NCBI GenBank assembly: GCA_018894105.1
Contig: CM032124.1
Location: forward strand, 36,676,277 to 36,740,276
Origin: Jacaranda mimosifolia
Lineage: Eukaryota > Streptophyta > Magnoliopsida > Lamiales > Bignoniaceae
DNA length: 64,000 nt
Direction of reading: 5' to 3'
Below the pieces are notes generated by a model. The model did not search any database, was not told the DNA's origin, and saw only the letters and a list, made by a program, of their open reading frames with translations. This document shows positions 33,932 through 45,557 of the stretch, piece by piece; position 1 is the first letter of the stretch; each line of letters begins with the position of its first letter. The position numbers and the translations under genes were made by a program.

Positions 33932-34957
33932 TTAATACGAATGATATCCTAGGTTTCCCGAGCTAAGGATATCTGAAATGGTGGAAGTATCATTGTCCTC
34001 AGAACTGTATTCCTCCACCAACTTGTCTCTCGCTGTCTGTCTCGCCCTCTGCCTTGCTCTCAGCTTCCTCCATTTTCTCTTCATCACCCAATGCTTGACC
34101 AGCAAGATCCCCAGACCCACAAACGCAGTCCCTAACGAACCAGCACAGATCGACAACACAAACACCGTAGCCCAATCCATACCTTTTCGCGGCGGCGGAG
34201 GCTGCATGATCACCGCCGCCGCCGCCACATACGCGGTGGCCATAAACGAAACCGCCACCCACACCGCCTTATGAGCCACCGCCAGCATCCTCATCAGGGC
34301 TTTTCTTTTAAAGGGAATTATACTGACCAGGACGAGAGCAACGCAAAGAGACATAAACAAGGCAATATTGTTGCACACAGAAAACACTCTGAAAGCTGTT
34401 TTTCTAGCGGCTACTGCAGTTCCTATTTGAGGGCCATCTTGATGGACTCCGCCCGGCGGGCTAACTCCAGCACTATAAGTAAATGTTGCTATTAGTATTG
34501 CTACCAATGTAATAGTATCCCTTGTGCTGTGGAGCGCTTCCCTGTATATCTCCTGTGCTCTTTGTCTTTCTCTCCTTAGTTTTTTACTCCCTCTGCGATT
34601 CTGAATTCGACTGGTATGTGTCACCTGCCGGCTTAAAGGTTCTTTCATTAGTTTTAGCTCTTGCGACACTCTCCTGATCAAAGAACTGGGCCTGCGGGTC
34701 AGTTTTGGCGAACTTAATGTGCGGCTGTGAATGCTGTCATCTGTAATATCTAGCGTTGCCCCAATGTAATCGTCTGCATCTTCTGATGGTTGATTTTTAG
34801 ATTCTTCATTTTGTTCCGACAGCTCGGCTGTCGCCGGTTGAATCTTTGTTTCATAAGGGATTTCAAGCTGATCAAAGTGTTCATGATCCGTCCTAGTTTT
34901 TGGCTCATCAATTTGTGGTGCTGATGGTGGCAATTCGTTATTTGTGCTTCCTAACAT
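33932..34957 (-). CDS. PGG-domain membrane protein lacking ankyrin repeats, copy 2
   Basis: A single open frame of 341 residues. The N-terminus (1-110) is acidic and variable; the start reads MLGSTNNELPPSAP. The basic linker ([18 protein letters not shown]) is at about 125-142. PPGG is at 167-170, and the four hydrophobic segments match copy 1 almost residue for residue. The tail [20 protein letters not shown] is conserved. Differences from copies 1 and 4 are concentrated in residues 75-125, while the PGG core is nearly invariant. Minus-strand leader exon candidates lie at 35705 and possibly 36302-36375. A TTTGTTTCAG acceptor-like site sits at about 35003. Function is unknown; membrane location is inferred from hydrophobicity. 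Frames on the plus strand (33978-34274) and alternative minus frames (33999-34262) are shadows. Confidence 0.88.
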   Translation of the reverse strand: MLGSTNNELPPSAPQIDEPKTRTDHEHFDQLEIPYETKIQPATAELSEQNEESKNQPSEDADDYIGATLDITDDSIHSRTLSSPKLTRRPSSLIRRVSQELKLMKEPLSRQVTHTSRIQNRRGSKKLRRERQRAQEIYREALHSTRDTITLVAILIATFTYSAGVSPPGGVHQDGPQIGTAVAARKTAFRVFSVCNNIALFMSLCVALVLVSIIPFKRKALMRMLAVAHKAVWVAVSFMATAYVAAAAVIMQPPPPRKGMDWATVFVLSICAGSLGTAFVGLGILLVKHWVMKRKWRKLRARQRARQTARDKLVEEYSSEDNDTSTISDILSSGNLGYHSY

Positions 34958-35704
34958 CTTTGTTACAGGATTGATGATTTGTTGATTGCTGATGGTTGAT
35001 ATAGCTGAAACAAATCATCAAACGGGAGAGGAGTGAAGTTAATTTTAGATTGTTTGATTGGGTGCACTGATATAACATATTTCTCTTTGTGTTCCAAAAA
35101 TGGAACTTTTATTGGAGCGAAATCGTAAAAGTAAATTTAATATTCACTTGTTTCAAAGACAGAAATCATTTAGAAACCTCAAAAACACTTTAGACCTTCA
35201 AATACGTGTACTAATCTCATATTCTACCATATGTATGAATACTAAGTGTTTTAAATATTTTTATTGAAATAATGCATTATGAACCAAGTAAACTTAGAAT
35301 ATGTGTATGAAATTAAAAAATATGAGATAAAACACATAATGAAATATAAAATTTAAACTGCTCAAAAAGGAGTAGACAACAATTCCTTATGAATGCAATT
35401 ATAACCACATTCATTCCACGAAAGTCAGATTCAAATATCAAGTGCTTGAATTTTTAATTCAAGAGCTTGAATCTTTTCTTCAAGAATGAACAATAAAAGG
35501 CATTTTCTTACTAACAAACCATTAACCCTATGTTTAAACCTTGGATTTTAACATTGAAAATGGAAAGAAAAATTTTTTTCGCACTTCAATTAATATAACA
35601 TTGTGCTTTAATATTTATACCTTTGTATTTTCCTTCTTTTTTCCTCACTGTTTTCCTTAGTCGAGATGTATACAACATTGGAAAAATTTTAGAGCAATAC
35701 CAAC

Positions 35705-35800
35705 CTGCAGAGGTAGGCTTGTATTGAGAGAAACTCTGAAGGTTCCCACAGCACACCTAAAGAAACCTATGCTTGGAGAGAAAAAAGACTTCTGCCCGCA
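35705..35800 (-). promoter_or_regulatory. Conserved leader exon of PGG copy 2
   Basis: Copy of the leader block: minus strand TTAGGTGTGCTGTGGGAACC through TCTCTCAATACAAGCC to CTGCAG, followed by the GTTGGTATTGC donor at 35704. It lies about 700 bp upstream of the start codon. Confidence 0.42.
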
Positions 35801-35845
35801 AACCCATTACTAATTAAGCTATGAACCAAGAAATCTTATATAATC

Positions 35846-36017
35846 TCCTTCCATTTACAACCTAGTAAATCCAATATTAAACATTATAATCATTATTTTT
35901 CTAACAATCTATCCAAGTGAATTGAAATTCATTTTAATCCATTTTCTCTAATTACCTTTTCAAGTTTTAAAAATGATAAAAACAAAAAATGAGAATGAAA
36001 ATAAAACCAAACGGGCC
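35846..36017. mobile_element. Tourist-type MITE remnant
   Basis: The right end, read inward, is GGCCCGTTTGGTTTTATTTTC and is followed by TTA (36018-36020), as expected for PIF/Harbinger MITEs. The interior resembles the insertion at 11327-11826 (AAAATGAGAATGAAAATAAAA). The left terminus is missing or too diverged. Confidence 0.5.
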
Positions 36018-36299
36018 TTAAAGGTTCTGTCCTCATGAATCTAGCTAGGTTCATGTGCATGCATAAATAATTTTTCAAAGATTAATTAATCCAAGACCCA
36101 CTCCCATACATCAATATCTGTTGTCAATAGAATGAAGAGAAACGTACAATCCAATTTAGCAGTTAACATTGCAATAGCATTTATTTCCAAAACATCATTT
36201 TCTCAACCATTATGGGATCCAAGGTTAATGAACTACTCCCACAAACTCAACTAAACCAACGTCTATAACATATAAACTTGAATGCTTACCTTAATTAAG

Positions 36300-36405
36300 T
36301 TTGGCCTGAATCCGCAGTTCGTCGATCTGTTTTCTCTCCACTGTCGAAGGGACTCAGAGATTGACTAATAATGTGAGCATCTCCCCTACATTTTTTTTAT
36401 ATGGG
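36300..36405 (-). promoter_or_regulatory. Possible TATA box and first exon upstream of PGG copy 2
   Basis: On the minus strand, CCCATATAAAAAAAATG (about 36390-36405) is followed by a non-repetitive GC-richer stretch and then by TTAATTAAG with GTAAGCATTC, a good GT donor at about 36301. It could be the real first exon of copy 2, with the 35705 block as second leader exon. It was not found beside other copies. Confidence 0.3.
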
Positions 36406-37392
36406 GACTAGAGAGGTAAGTAACTTGCCTCTGCATGAATTGGAATATTATATATATATATATATACATATATATTTGTTCTAAAATAAATTATTGTTGT
36501 TGCATTGACTTGACTTGACCTGAATCGATGCAAATATTAATAATTAAATCTAAAGATTTGTTCGTTTCAATGCAGGGAATTTATGTGATTGTGAGTATAA
36601 TTATAATTTTATTTATGATTTATTGAAACATTTTTTCATATAATGTCTGTATTTCGGAATCCGATGATATAAATAGGTTAACTTTTGTTTAATTGAGATT
36701 TCCAATGTTCACATTTTAATTTTATACTCTATAAGAATGATTTGAATATTTGGATTTTGGACTTGCTAATATTTACACATTTATAAAGACTTTGTTTGAG
36801 TTAAAGATTTATGTATACTAGTATTTTAACATACTCGATGTGTTGTACTAAAATTTTTATAATATAGAATAAATAAAAATATTTATTTATTTTTCTATCC
36901 ATACTATATTTTTAATAATTTCTATGTATTTAATTAAACTTTTGTATAAATAAATATAAAAAAAAAAGGTTAAGGTAAAAAAGGTAGCAATGATGTTATA
37001 GAATGGAACTTGTAATTATACGAATTAGAAAATAACAGGGAGAGCAATTTAGAAAAATTACTGGATAACCTACCAAAGGATAGCTAGCATTTTACGTATT
37101 CTCTTAATTTGTATACTATAGGCATGTGATAAAAATTTTATAGTTTGAAATAAATAAAATTTTTGTTTATTTTTCTATGTATATATAATATTAATTTTTT
37201 TTTTACAATTTCAATATGTATTTAAATTTTTATATAAATAAATTTTTTTTAATAAAACAGTAATAATGAGATATACAATGAGTGGATTATAAATCAAAAG
37301 TACTGCATAAATTGTAATTGTAAGAAATTAAAAGAAAAGTAAATATATTTTAGGCACACTTTTCAAATAAGTGTTTTATTAGTAGTGTGTAC

Positions 37393-37396
37393 ATGT

Positions 37397-37452
<56 letters not shown>
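37393..37452. repeat. (GT)n microsatellite
   Basis: About 30 GT units with one early CT interruption, immediately before the 90-bp duplication. Confidence 0.95.
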
Positions 37453-37453
<1 letters not shown>

Positions 37454-37630
37454 CATATGGATATAAAATATAATCACACATGATGGTTGCTTAATTGTCT
37501 GAATTTTCAATGAGAAACTTCACCTAACTCAAATTGCTGTGTTCATGTGGATATAAAATAAAATTACACATGATGGTTGCTTAATTGTCTGAATTTTCAA
37601 TTAGAAACTTCACCTACCTCAAATTGCTCA
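37451..37630. repeat. 90-bp tandem duplication
   Basis: Two adjacent copies starting GTTCAT(A/G)TGGATATAAAAT and containing ACACATGATGGTTGCTTAAT, with few differences. Non-coding. Confidence 0.9.
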
Positions 37631-38247
37631 ATTTCTGTGCGCCTCATTTGGATATACAGATAGGATAGATAAAATTATACTATTTAAAATAAGAGAATAT
37701 TGTGTTTGGTGATTAGAATTATACTTTTTGAATATCTATTTATTTTATTAATTTTTTATATGAATATAAAAATTAAATAGTTGGATTATTCAAATTATTA
37801 AAATACCCATTATCTCTAAAATGCAACAACTTTCATTTATTTCTTTCATGGATACAATAGTCAAGGCATGAAGCCTTTTTTTCTCCATTTATGTAAATTG
37901 CACAATTTAGACTCAAAGGGGAAGGTTAATTATCAAATAATATGGGATTATTTATCGGGCTCATAATCTATCATGAACTCAACTTCTTAGTGCAAATCAT
38001 TTGATTGTATCAAGCTCCATCCGTAAATGCACACACACCTGACACCCCCAAGGTCTGATTTAGCACAAAGTCATTTTAGTATATTCAATGCCATGATATT
38101 ATTTTCATAGTATAAAGTAAATAAAATAATTATCTTTTAATATGATATTTTATTTTTTATAATTTTAATATATTTATTTGAATTTTTAGGATAAATTAAA
38201 CAAAAAAATTAGAATGAAGTAGAAGTTTTGAAGAAAAAAGAAAATAA

Positions 38248-39435
38248 ATGGATAATTTGGTTAAAACATGTGCGATTAGGATCAAACACCCCACTATATA
38301 TGTTATAGCAGGTTTTGTCGCGGTGTCCACCATTAGTATCCCAGTTATAATCCTTTATTCCATTTTATTCTTTGTTTCATTTTTTATTTTAATTTGTTGT
38401 ATTTATATTAGAGGTGCAATTAAGGCGAGTCGAGTTAAGTTTGGATAAAAATTTCGAGCTTTATCTTCTTGAACCTAAAATTTTAAGTTCGATCTCAACT
38501 TGACTTAGCTCAACGAAGCTCAAATTAACATATGAATTATAAAAAACTATAGTTTCAAACTCAAACTCTAGTTTGAGGTCGAATTCGAAATATAGAAATA
38601 GTAATATAATATATATTTATTAATAAAATAAAAAATAATATTTTATTATATACTAATTCATGAGCCTCGAGCCTAAATACAAACGACTCGAGATTGGATC
38701 GAATTAGAGCTAGAGCTCGATTCAATTCGATTTGAGCTTGAACAGCTTCAAACTTGAGTGGAGCTAGCTCGTGAGTTGAATTGACTTGTTTATAGTTTTA
38801 ATTTGTGTCAAGCATATATAATTTTTAATTAATTATTTTTATAATTTTTTTTTAATATACATATTATATAATCATAAAATGAAATGAAAAATAAAATAGG
38901 TCATAAAATAAAGTATTTGTACGTCGGAGTTCACAGCAGGAATCTCTCGTTTCTCTAATTATTTTTCTCTCGGGAATAGTGTTTTGACCCTTCAGTTTTT
39001 TGTTTTTCATTTGCCCTCTTACTTTTTCTTAATTCATTATTTGTACTTTTACCTTATATTACACATATTATTATATTCCTTAACCCACGTTTAAGCACAA
39101 TGGTTACAGCTCGGACGTTAGCTAATGACGGACATGATTGATCCACCTGTCATCCCACAGGGTTATATAATTTTTTTTTTTTTTTTTTTTTTACGGATTT
39201 GAATGGGGTTCAGCATACTGATAAAATTTACCACTTTAATAATATGAGTTTATGACTATCCTACGCAAAAATTGAAATCGTTCTGTTAATGGGCTTTTTT
39301 GGTTTTTAATAATAATAAAAATTTAAGTTCAAATATTGTTTGAGTTCATCATCTGTGATAACGATTGATGATCGAAAACATAAATGACTACGGATTATAT
39401 AAATACACCTATAATAAAATAAATATAAAGCTTTT
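38248..39435. repeat. Segmental duplicate of 32290-33520
   Basis: Parallel copy of the downstream flank of PGG copy 2, split by a hAT-like insertion at 38404-38795. No PGG gene follows on its left-to-right continuation: a MITE and then an upstream-type block take its place. This marks a unit that lost its gene. A poly(T) run of about 21 at 39172-39192 is present. Confidence 0.78.
38404..38795. mobile_element. hAT-like MITE remnant
   Basis: Begins TAGAGGTGCAATTAAGGCGA, related to the TAGGGGTG termini of hAT MITEs, and has subterminal CGAGTCGAG and ATTCAATTCGATTTGAGC motifs like those of the element at 44549. The paralogue at 32585 lacks the insertion. The right terminus is degraded. Confidence 0.5.
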
Positions 39436-39447
39436 CTAATTTTCAAC

Positions 39448-39707
39448 TTATATATGGGGTGAAATGAGTATTTTAAAATTGTTTATATATGTGTATATAT
39501 AGATTGTATGAGTTGTAGTATATGTATATATTTGTAATGATGAAATAATGTGTGGTGCCTTGGGGAATGGTGTGCAGTTGGAGATAGTAGAGATTTTTTG
39601 GGAATAAATTTTGTATTTTGAGAGTGAGATTGAGAAATGTATAGTGTTTGTTTGTTTAAGTTTTGAGAGTTAGAAAATGTATTTAGGGTTTACAACCAAA
39701 CAAAGCC
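39448..39707. mobile_element. Tourist MITE fragment, inverse orientation to 28182-28581
   Basis: Ends in CAACCAAACAAAGCC and inside carries GGGGTGAAATGAGTATTTTAAAA, the inverted form of sequence within the 28-kb MITE. The other terminus is missing. Confidence 0.6.
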
Positions 39708-40250
39708 TTGGATTTTGGCCCAACCTATTTTTTTCTTTTTTCTTTTTTTTGAAAGATTATACTAAAAATATTTCAATTTTTTTAGTACTATTGAACAATA
39801 TTCTTTAATTGCATTGATTAAAAAAATGTATTCTATGTAATTGCATTGATTAAAAAAAAATTGTAATTGCAAATAATGTAAGTTTTTGTTTTTTTGGAAT
39901 AACTTTGAGAGATATGTTCATTTAAAACTTTGAGTTATAAATCAAATAATATACATCTTTTACAGATTTTGTATCTAAACAATTATGTATGACATTTGTC
40001 ATTTAAGATTAATACCAAAAAAATATTACTCTATTTATTGAAAATTTGTAAACAATATTACATTGAATATACCATAATATTTTAACTTGATTTTAGAAGT
40101 ATTGTTATATCATAATACTAATAATAATATAAATATTAAATATTTTATTTTGTAGAGCACGATTTCAATTAATATTTTATTTTGAAAAAAATACAACAAC
40201 TTATTTATAACTTTTTTCTTCAAATAATGTGTTTGACTTTGTCTTTGTAG
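39708..40250. repeat. Distal part of a PGG upstream block
   Basis: Matches 12415-12945 and 14350-14930 (TTGGATTTTGGCCCA, GTACTATTGAACAATA, AAATAATGTAAGTTTTT, TCTATTTATTGAAAATTTGT). It is truncated: neither leader exon nor gene accompanies it. Confidence 0.65.
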
Positions 40251-40329
40251 TTTTTTGGCCCTATATTATGATTTTTAATATGTGCCAAATTATGAGCATA
40301 CTTTTATTGTAATTAAGATTTATTCGGAT

Positions 40330-40535
40330 GATTATTTCATATGATGTCTGTACTTTTTGAAATGTCTAGATAAACAGATGTTGTTAATTCATTTACATGA
40401 AATTTCATATGTTCATTTTATCCCCCACAGGAATATCAATATTCTTGACATTGTGACTACATAATAAAGTAATTTTTAGTCTTTCTTATACATAATATGG
40501 AATGAGACACCACCCAGGAGGTAATAAAATTTTCC
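40330..40535. repeat. Duplicate of 60840-61045
   Basis: About 200 bp shared, with landmarks CAGGAATAT, ATTCTTGACATTGTGACTAC, TTAGTCTTTCTTATACATAA and GGAATGAGACACCA. It belongs to the array; in the 61-kb unit it lies downstream of PGG copy 4. Confidence 0.75.
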
Positions 40536-41880
40536 CTTATAATCAATTAAAGAGCAATCATGACTTCAGGTAATTAAAAAAATAATAATAAAAGTATAAA
40601 AGGAAATCATGATCTTTTGCAATTTGAATCTTTTATTTCATTTCATTTTACATTTTTTATTCTATATTATAAATATATGTTAGCTTTTTCATATAAATAT
40701 TTAATTAAAAATCATAATACATGATTTATGTGTTTGATTTATGTCTATAAAAATCAATTTAATTAAACAATCTAAAAAGGTTTATTAGAAGAACTAATTC
40801 ATCAAATCTCTTAATATAACGAGTCATGGGTAATTTAATCAAAATGTTAATTGCTGAGTTCTTTAAAGTGAAAATTTGATGGAATTGGTATTTTGAATTG
40901 AAAAATATTTTCATAAATTTGTTCGGATATAAAAATATATTTTAAGAAGTTTTTTAGTAATTTTTTCTTTTTTTTTATCTTTTTATGAAAAGATTTTTTG
41001 TCCAATGGTTTATAGTTCAAGTGACCTTAGTCTTTCTTATTGTGTGAATGGTCTCGTGCTTAACTTGAATAGGCATCGTTTCTCTCCCAAGTGAAAAAAA
41101 AAAAAAAATGAAAAGAATTTTCGTGGAACAAGAACCCTACCTCCTGAATCAATTGTTCGTAAACCCAAAAATCCATACGCACAGTATTCTTGATCGTAGC
41201 CCAACATGGTCTTGATCAACAGCCCAAATTACAAAAACAGGGACCATCTACAATGTCATTTGGGCTGGCCCTGGCGGCCTGACCCTTGAGGTATTCTTTT
41301 TACAACGTTAGGCCCATTTGACTTTGAAGAAAGAACCATTAATAATATCCAATACACATTTGAGAACTATAATTTTTACACGATTGCTATTGTAATAATC
41401 TTTGTGTTTGAAATTTATTTAAAACTAATAGCGACTTAAATATATAATGTGGTTAGTGATTTTTACATTTTTAGAAAATGAACATTGATGTTAGGGATGG
41501 CAATGGGGTGGGTTTTGATTTAACCTTAACCAGCCTTGTAAATATTTTATAGTCTCTCAACCCGCCCCGATATGCGCCACGAATTTTAAAAATGAAAATT
41601 TGAATCATACCTGCAATATAAATGTAGAATTCGAATTCTATTTGATCTTACTCACAACTAATTAATATTTTTTATTTTTTTAAAATACTATGCACTATAC
41701 AATTAATGAAATATTACAATTTTAACTAAAATATCATATAAATTTCAACTAAAACAAGCCATTTAATATAGCTTATCATTCTATCATAGCAACTCATAAT
41801 TTAAAGCCATTTCATTTCAAATGAACAATCAAGACTTATACTAAGTTGCAAGTCACAATTGTCGAGATTGTGAAGAATGG
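40536..41880. other. AT-rich non-coding spacer
   Basis: No gene. A short fragment near 41490-41600 (GGGATGGCAATGGGGTGGGT, then CAACCCGCCCC) resembles degraded hAT MITE termini. The minus frame at 41037-41219 has no recognisable content. Confidence 0.45.
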
Positions 41881-42235
41881 GAGGGAAAGGAAAAAAGGGT
41901 GAACAACTATAACAAATAATTTTTAACTACTTTTCAAAATTCTTTTTTCTAAAATATTTTTCCTAACCCACCATAAAACATATCCAAACAAACAAAAACT
42001 TTTCCAAAAATAGGTAAATAGTCCATTACCAAATACCAACAAACCTTTGTAGACCAGGTCAAATTAATTACACATTATTGACCAAAGATAAGAAATATGC
42101 ATATGGTAATACGTATCAAATATAAATATATACACACACACTTTGGATATTCCATTCAACTTTAGTTTTATTTTCCATTCTAACTGAATGAATTTATGTT
42201 AAGTACATTTATTTTTACAAAAAAAAAAATTAATA
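41881..42235. repeat. Downstream flank of a lost PGG copy
   Basis: Aligns with the two halves 48360-48490 and 49634-49830 that flank a MULE downstream of PGG copy 3 (AATTTTTAACTACTTTTCAAAA, CTTTAGTTTTATTTTC, GAATTTATGTTAAG). It therefore marks another unit; where a PGG gene should follow, a gypsy 5' end is found. Confidence 0.7.
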
Positions 42236-42293
42236 CACTTAATATGTTGTAGACATATCAATTTTTGGCCGATTGAGAAGTAACAAGTATCAA

Positions 42294-42985
42294 TGATGGA
42301 GTGTCTGCTTCTATGGACCAATCAAATCAAAGATGACATTATTTAATCTATTGATGTTAGATATTATCAAATCAAATATATCTGATATTATCTCTTGATA
42401 TTTGATATTATTTTATCGAAGAGATAATTGTTGAAGGAGTTCGAGTCAATCTAAAAGTCTTCCATCAAGTATCTATATAAAGAGGTGATTCCAACTCATT
42501 TGATACAACACAAATTCTAGCAAGTGAGAGGAGCTTTGAATGAGTCCAGCAATTCTCTCAATTAAATTCAAGGAGATCCATGGCATTCAAGGCATTTTTT
42601 GCAGAATCCATATATTTTTGGCATTTGATTTGAGATTAAGGTACGAAACCCCTGAATTGGCATTATTCTATTCAAATCAAATTCAAAGGAGATCCATGGC
42701 GTTCAAAGCGTTCTTCACGGAATCCATATATTTTTGGCGTTTGATTCGAGATTAAGGTGCGAAGCCCCCGAATTGGCGTTATTCTATTCAAATCAAATTC
42801 AAAGGAGATCCACGGCGTTTAAAGTGTTATTCGTGGAGCTCAAGATTATATTTGGAAGGGAAGAATCAGAGGATTATATTAGAGATTAAATCCACAATTG
42901 ACTGATAAGTTTCAATTTTATTTTATTTGTATAATTTTTCTCGTCTTGTAATTTTATTTTGCAGACAAGAAAATTTATTGTTACA
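42294..42985 (+). repeat. 5' LTR of a second gypsy element
   Basis: Begins about TGATGGAGTGTC and ends TTACA just before a primer-binding site core TGGCGCGCCC (42991). It has a TATA box (CTATATAA, 42473-42480) and a triplicated segment of about 117 bp (42560-42840). The left boundary is less certain than the right. No 3' LTR is present in the window. Confidence 0.6.
42560..42840. repeat. ~117-bp direct repeats in the gypsy LTR
   Basis: Units start ATTCAA(A)GGAGATCCA(T/C)GGC and continue through ATCCATATATTTTTGGC, GAGATTAAGGT and GAATTGGC. Two full copies and a partial third. A 71-codon plus frame (42540-42755) arises because the unit length is divisible by 3. Confidence 0.85.
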
Positions 42986-43054
42986 AATTCTGGCGCGCCC
43001 TGTAGGACGATCTCTACCTCTCATCTCTTTCCTTCATCAAGATTGAAGTATCAA

Positions 43055-43905
43055 ATGGCTGCCAACAAAACCTCAGCATTGAAAATTACTACCTCAAATC
43101 CCTCAATTGCTGGAGCAAAAAGTGTTGGCGTCATCACAAGAAGTATGTCCAGTAAGTTTCAATCATCTTCGGAGGTGGTTCCTTCACTTGTTGTGGAAAA
43201 AGTGTTGCCGCATTCTATTGATATGAATAAAGATGGTGGAGACTCAAAGAAAGAATCCTCATCATCCATTCCCTACTCAACATCAAACTCCTTGAGCATG
43301 GCAACGACGATGGTGATAGGTGCTACAACTTTGGAGGAACAAATTGCAAATTTGATGAATGTTGTTGAAGGACTCATGAAGCATGTCCAAGAGCGAGACT
43401 TTCAAATTTCCAAATTGATTAGCAAAGTGGGAAATCTTGATGCTAGCTGCATGACAGAGAAACAAATTGAGACTCAATACGAAGCGAAACATTCACAAGG
43501 AGACAATCAACCAAAAATGATGAGATTGCAACAAAAGAACTAGAAGTTCCACTGGATTGATTCCCATCAACCCACTAAAGGAGTTTATCATGGAGACTAT
43601 CAAAGACAAGCTTAATGGAAGTTCTAAGTCATCTATGACTTACTCCAAGCCATACACTCAAAGGATTGATAGCTTGAAGATGCCGACCAGTTACCAACCC
43701 CCAAAGTTTCAACAATTTGATGGCAAAGGCAATCCAGAGTAGCACGTGGCTAATTTCATTGAGACTTGTAATAATACTGGAACATATGGAGATTATTAAG
43801 TCAAGCAATTTGTTCGATCATTAAAGGGCAATGCTTTTGATTGGTATGTTGACTTGGAGGTAAGCTCTATCGATAGTTGGGGGCAACTGGAACAGAGGGG
43901 ATAAA
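43055..43905 (+). pseudogene. Gag fragment of the second gypsy element
   Basis: Starts at the ATG at 43055 (MAANKTSALK, then VGVITRSM and a coil-like LEEQIANLMNVVEGLMKHVQ). A frameshift near 43535 leads to LIPINPLKEFI, SYQPPKFQQFDGKGNPE, NFIETCNNTGTYGD and QFVRSLKGNAFDWYVDLE. The latter is the core of a well-known plant gypsy Gag with the usual FDGKGNP and FVRSLKGNAFDWY blocks. Two in-frame stops follow the FDGKGNPE block. The copy ends at about 43905, where unrelated AT-rich sequence begins, so the rest of the element is deleted. Confidence 0.85.
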
Positions 43906-44540
43906 AATATTTTAGCCTGATAATATATATTTAGTTTTAAAGTCATCCCAAATATAAAATTATTAAGAATATATTCTTAATTTTTAAATTTTTTAGTTTT
44001 TATGTATTTAATATTAGAATTATTTTATGATTTATATGATATAATTTTTTAAAAGAGTTTTTAATATTTTTTTTAATTACAAAAAGGGTATTATGCTCAT
44101 TTGTTTTTCACAAGGATGTCAATTGCAACTCACCCCAAGAAAATAATATTTGAAATGTGGGCTATTAAGCATACTATAACATGGACAAATTAGTAAAAAC
44201 AATGATAGTAGTAAGTATCAAATACATCACATGAGATTATTAAATATTTGAATTGTGACTAATATATATGTTAATCTCTTCTATCAAACAGACTAATAAA
44301 TAGTCTAATCTCACATAATTACCCACTATTACAATAGTCACTATTATCCAAATTCTATATCAAATGTGGAAAATTTTCAAAATAAATTTTTAATAGAAGC
44401 TAGGGGCACGTTTAATTTGAAATGTAAATAATAGTGAAGATTTGAATAGAACGAGATAAGATGAATATAATAATCTGTTTGATATTGAATATTGAGCTTA
44501 TGATTAGTTGCAACTATAATCTACCATAATATCTGACACA
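43906..44540. other. AT-rich non-coding spacer
   Basis: No ORF, repeat or element recognised. Confidence 0.5.
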
Positions 44541-44548
44541 TGTTTGAT

Positions 44549-45185
44549 TAGGGGTGTAAGATGAGTCGAGCCGACTCATGAGCCTCATGAGCGGGCTCGA
44601 TTGTAGTTCGACTCAAGCTCGAGTTTTTCGAGTTTGAGCTTTAACATGAGCCGAGCTCGAGTTCTTTTCTAGTTGTTCGAAAGTTCATGAGCCGACTCAT
44701 TAGCTTTTTTTCTATTTTTAAATATTCTTTATATATTAATTAAATAATTAATATATATTAATAATTTACTTTCTTTTTCTAATTTTAAATATTTATTATA
44801 TATTAATTAATATGTATTAATAATTTACTTTTTTTTTCTAATTTTAAATATTTTTATATATGATTAAATAATAATATATTAATAATTTAATAATTTATCA
44901 ATAATTATAATATATTATAATTTAAATCATTATAGTAATTATTATAATTTCATATATATTTAATTTATAATAATAATTTTAATTATTTTATTAATTATTA
45001 TTAAATAATTATGATATATTAATAATTTAATATTTTTATTTAATTTAAAATTTTCTGATGAGCTGGCTCGAGCTCAGCATTTTTGAGCTCAAGCTCGAGC
45101 CCTTAAGAGCCAACTCATCGAGCTCGAGCTCGAGCTTGCAATTTTTGTCAAGTTCGAGCTCGAGCTCGACTCGTTTACACCCCTA
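44549..45185. mobile_element. hAT-type MITE with TCGAGCTCGAGC subterminal repeats
   Basis: Left end TAGGGGTGTAAGATGAGTCG and right end CGACTCGTTTACACCCCTA form matching inverted termini. Flanks TGTTTGAT (44541-44548) and TTTTTGAT (45186-45193) give an 8-bp duplication with one mismatch, diagnostic of hAT. Subterminal zones are packed with GAGCTCGAGCTCGAG-like palindromes on both sides of an AT-rich centre. No transposase. Confidence 0.85.
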
Positions 45186-45193
45186 TTTTTGAT

Positions 45194-45557
45194 ATGTAGA
45201 ATTAGTTGATTAAATTACAAAATTGCCCTTCATTTAAACCCTTACCCATCTCATTCACTCTTATAAAGCTTCTTCCCCTCAAAGGTCACATTTAATAGTG
45301 TTTTGCATTTAATAGTGTTTTGTGCAAGTAAAAATATCATTTTATAGTCTGTTTCTTTGCACGGTATTAGTTCTCTGTTGCAAATATGGAATAGTTGTTA
45401 CTCGGGCAAGAAAATATGAAATAGTTGCTCTCTGTTTCAAATATGAAAATCAAGATAAAGTATTAAACTATCAAAGAGTACATGAAACATTGGCAGACAA
45501 ATGATTAAAATCTTGGAATAAAACTTCAAGTACAACTTCCACAATGCGAGACATTCA
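45194..45557. other. Non-coding spacer beside the RING-H2 relic
   Basis: Contains a short duplication, ATTTAATAGTGTTTT, near 45290-45325. The 60-codon plus frame (45322-45504) has no recognisable content. Confidence 0.4.

Larger units (their letters stand above)
36420..38247. other. AT-rich spacer with microsatellites
   Basis: Non-coding. Contains AT-dinucleotide tracts (36450-36475), a long (GT)n tract (37393-37452) and a 90-bp duplication (37451-37630). No other structure recognised. Confidence 0.5.

Noticed and set aside
33978..34274. Plus-strand ORFs antisense to the PGG genes (also at 9550, 49992 and 62682)
   Set aside because: They recur at the same place opposite every PGG gene because the PGG codons are conserved; no independent signal or start context was seen.
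39172..39192. Poly(T) run as a retrogene or LINE tail
   Set aside because: No retrotransposed sequence or duplication next to it; the paralogue at 32975 has a shorter T-run at the same place, so it is a slippage product.
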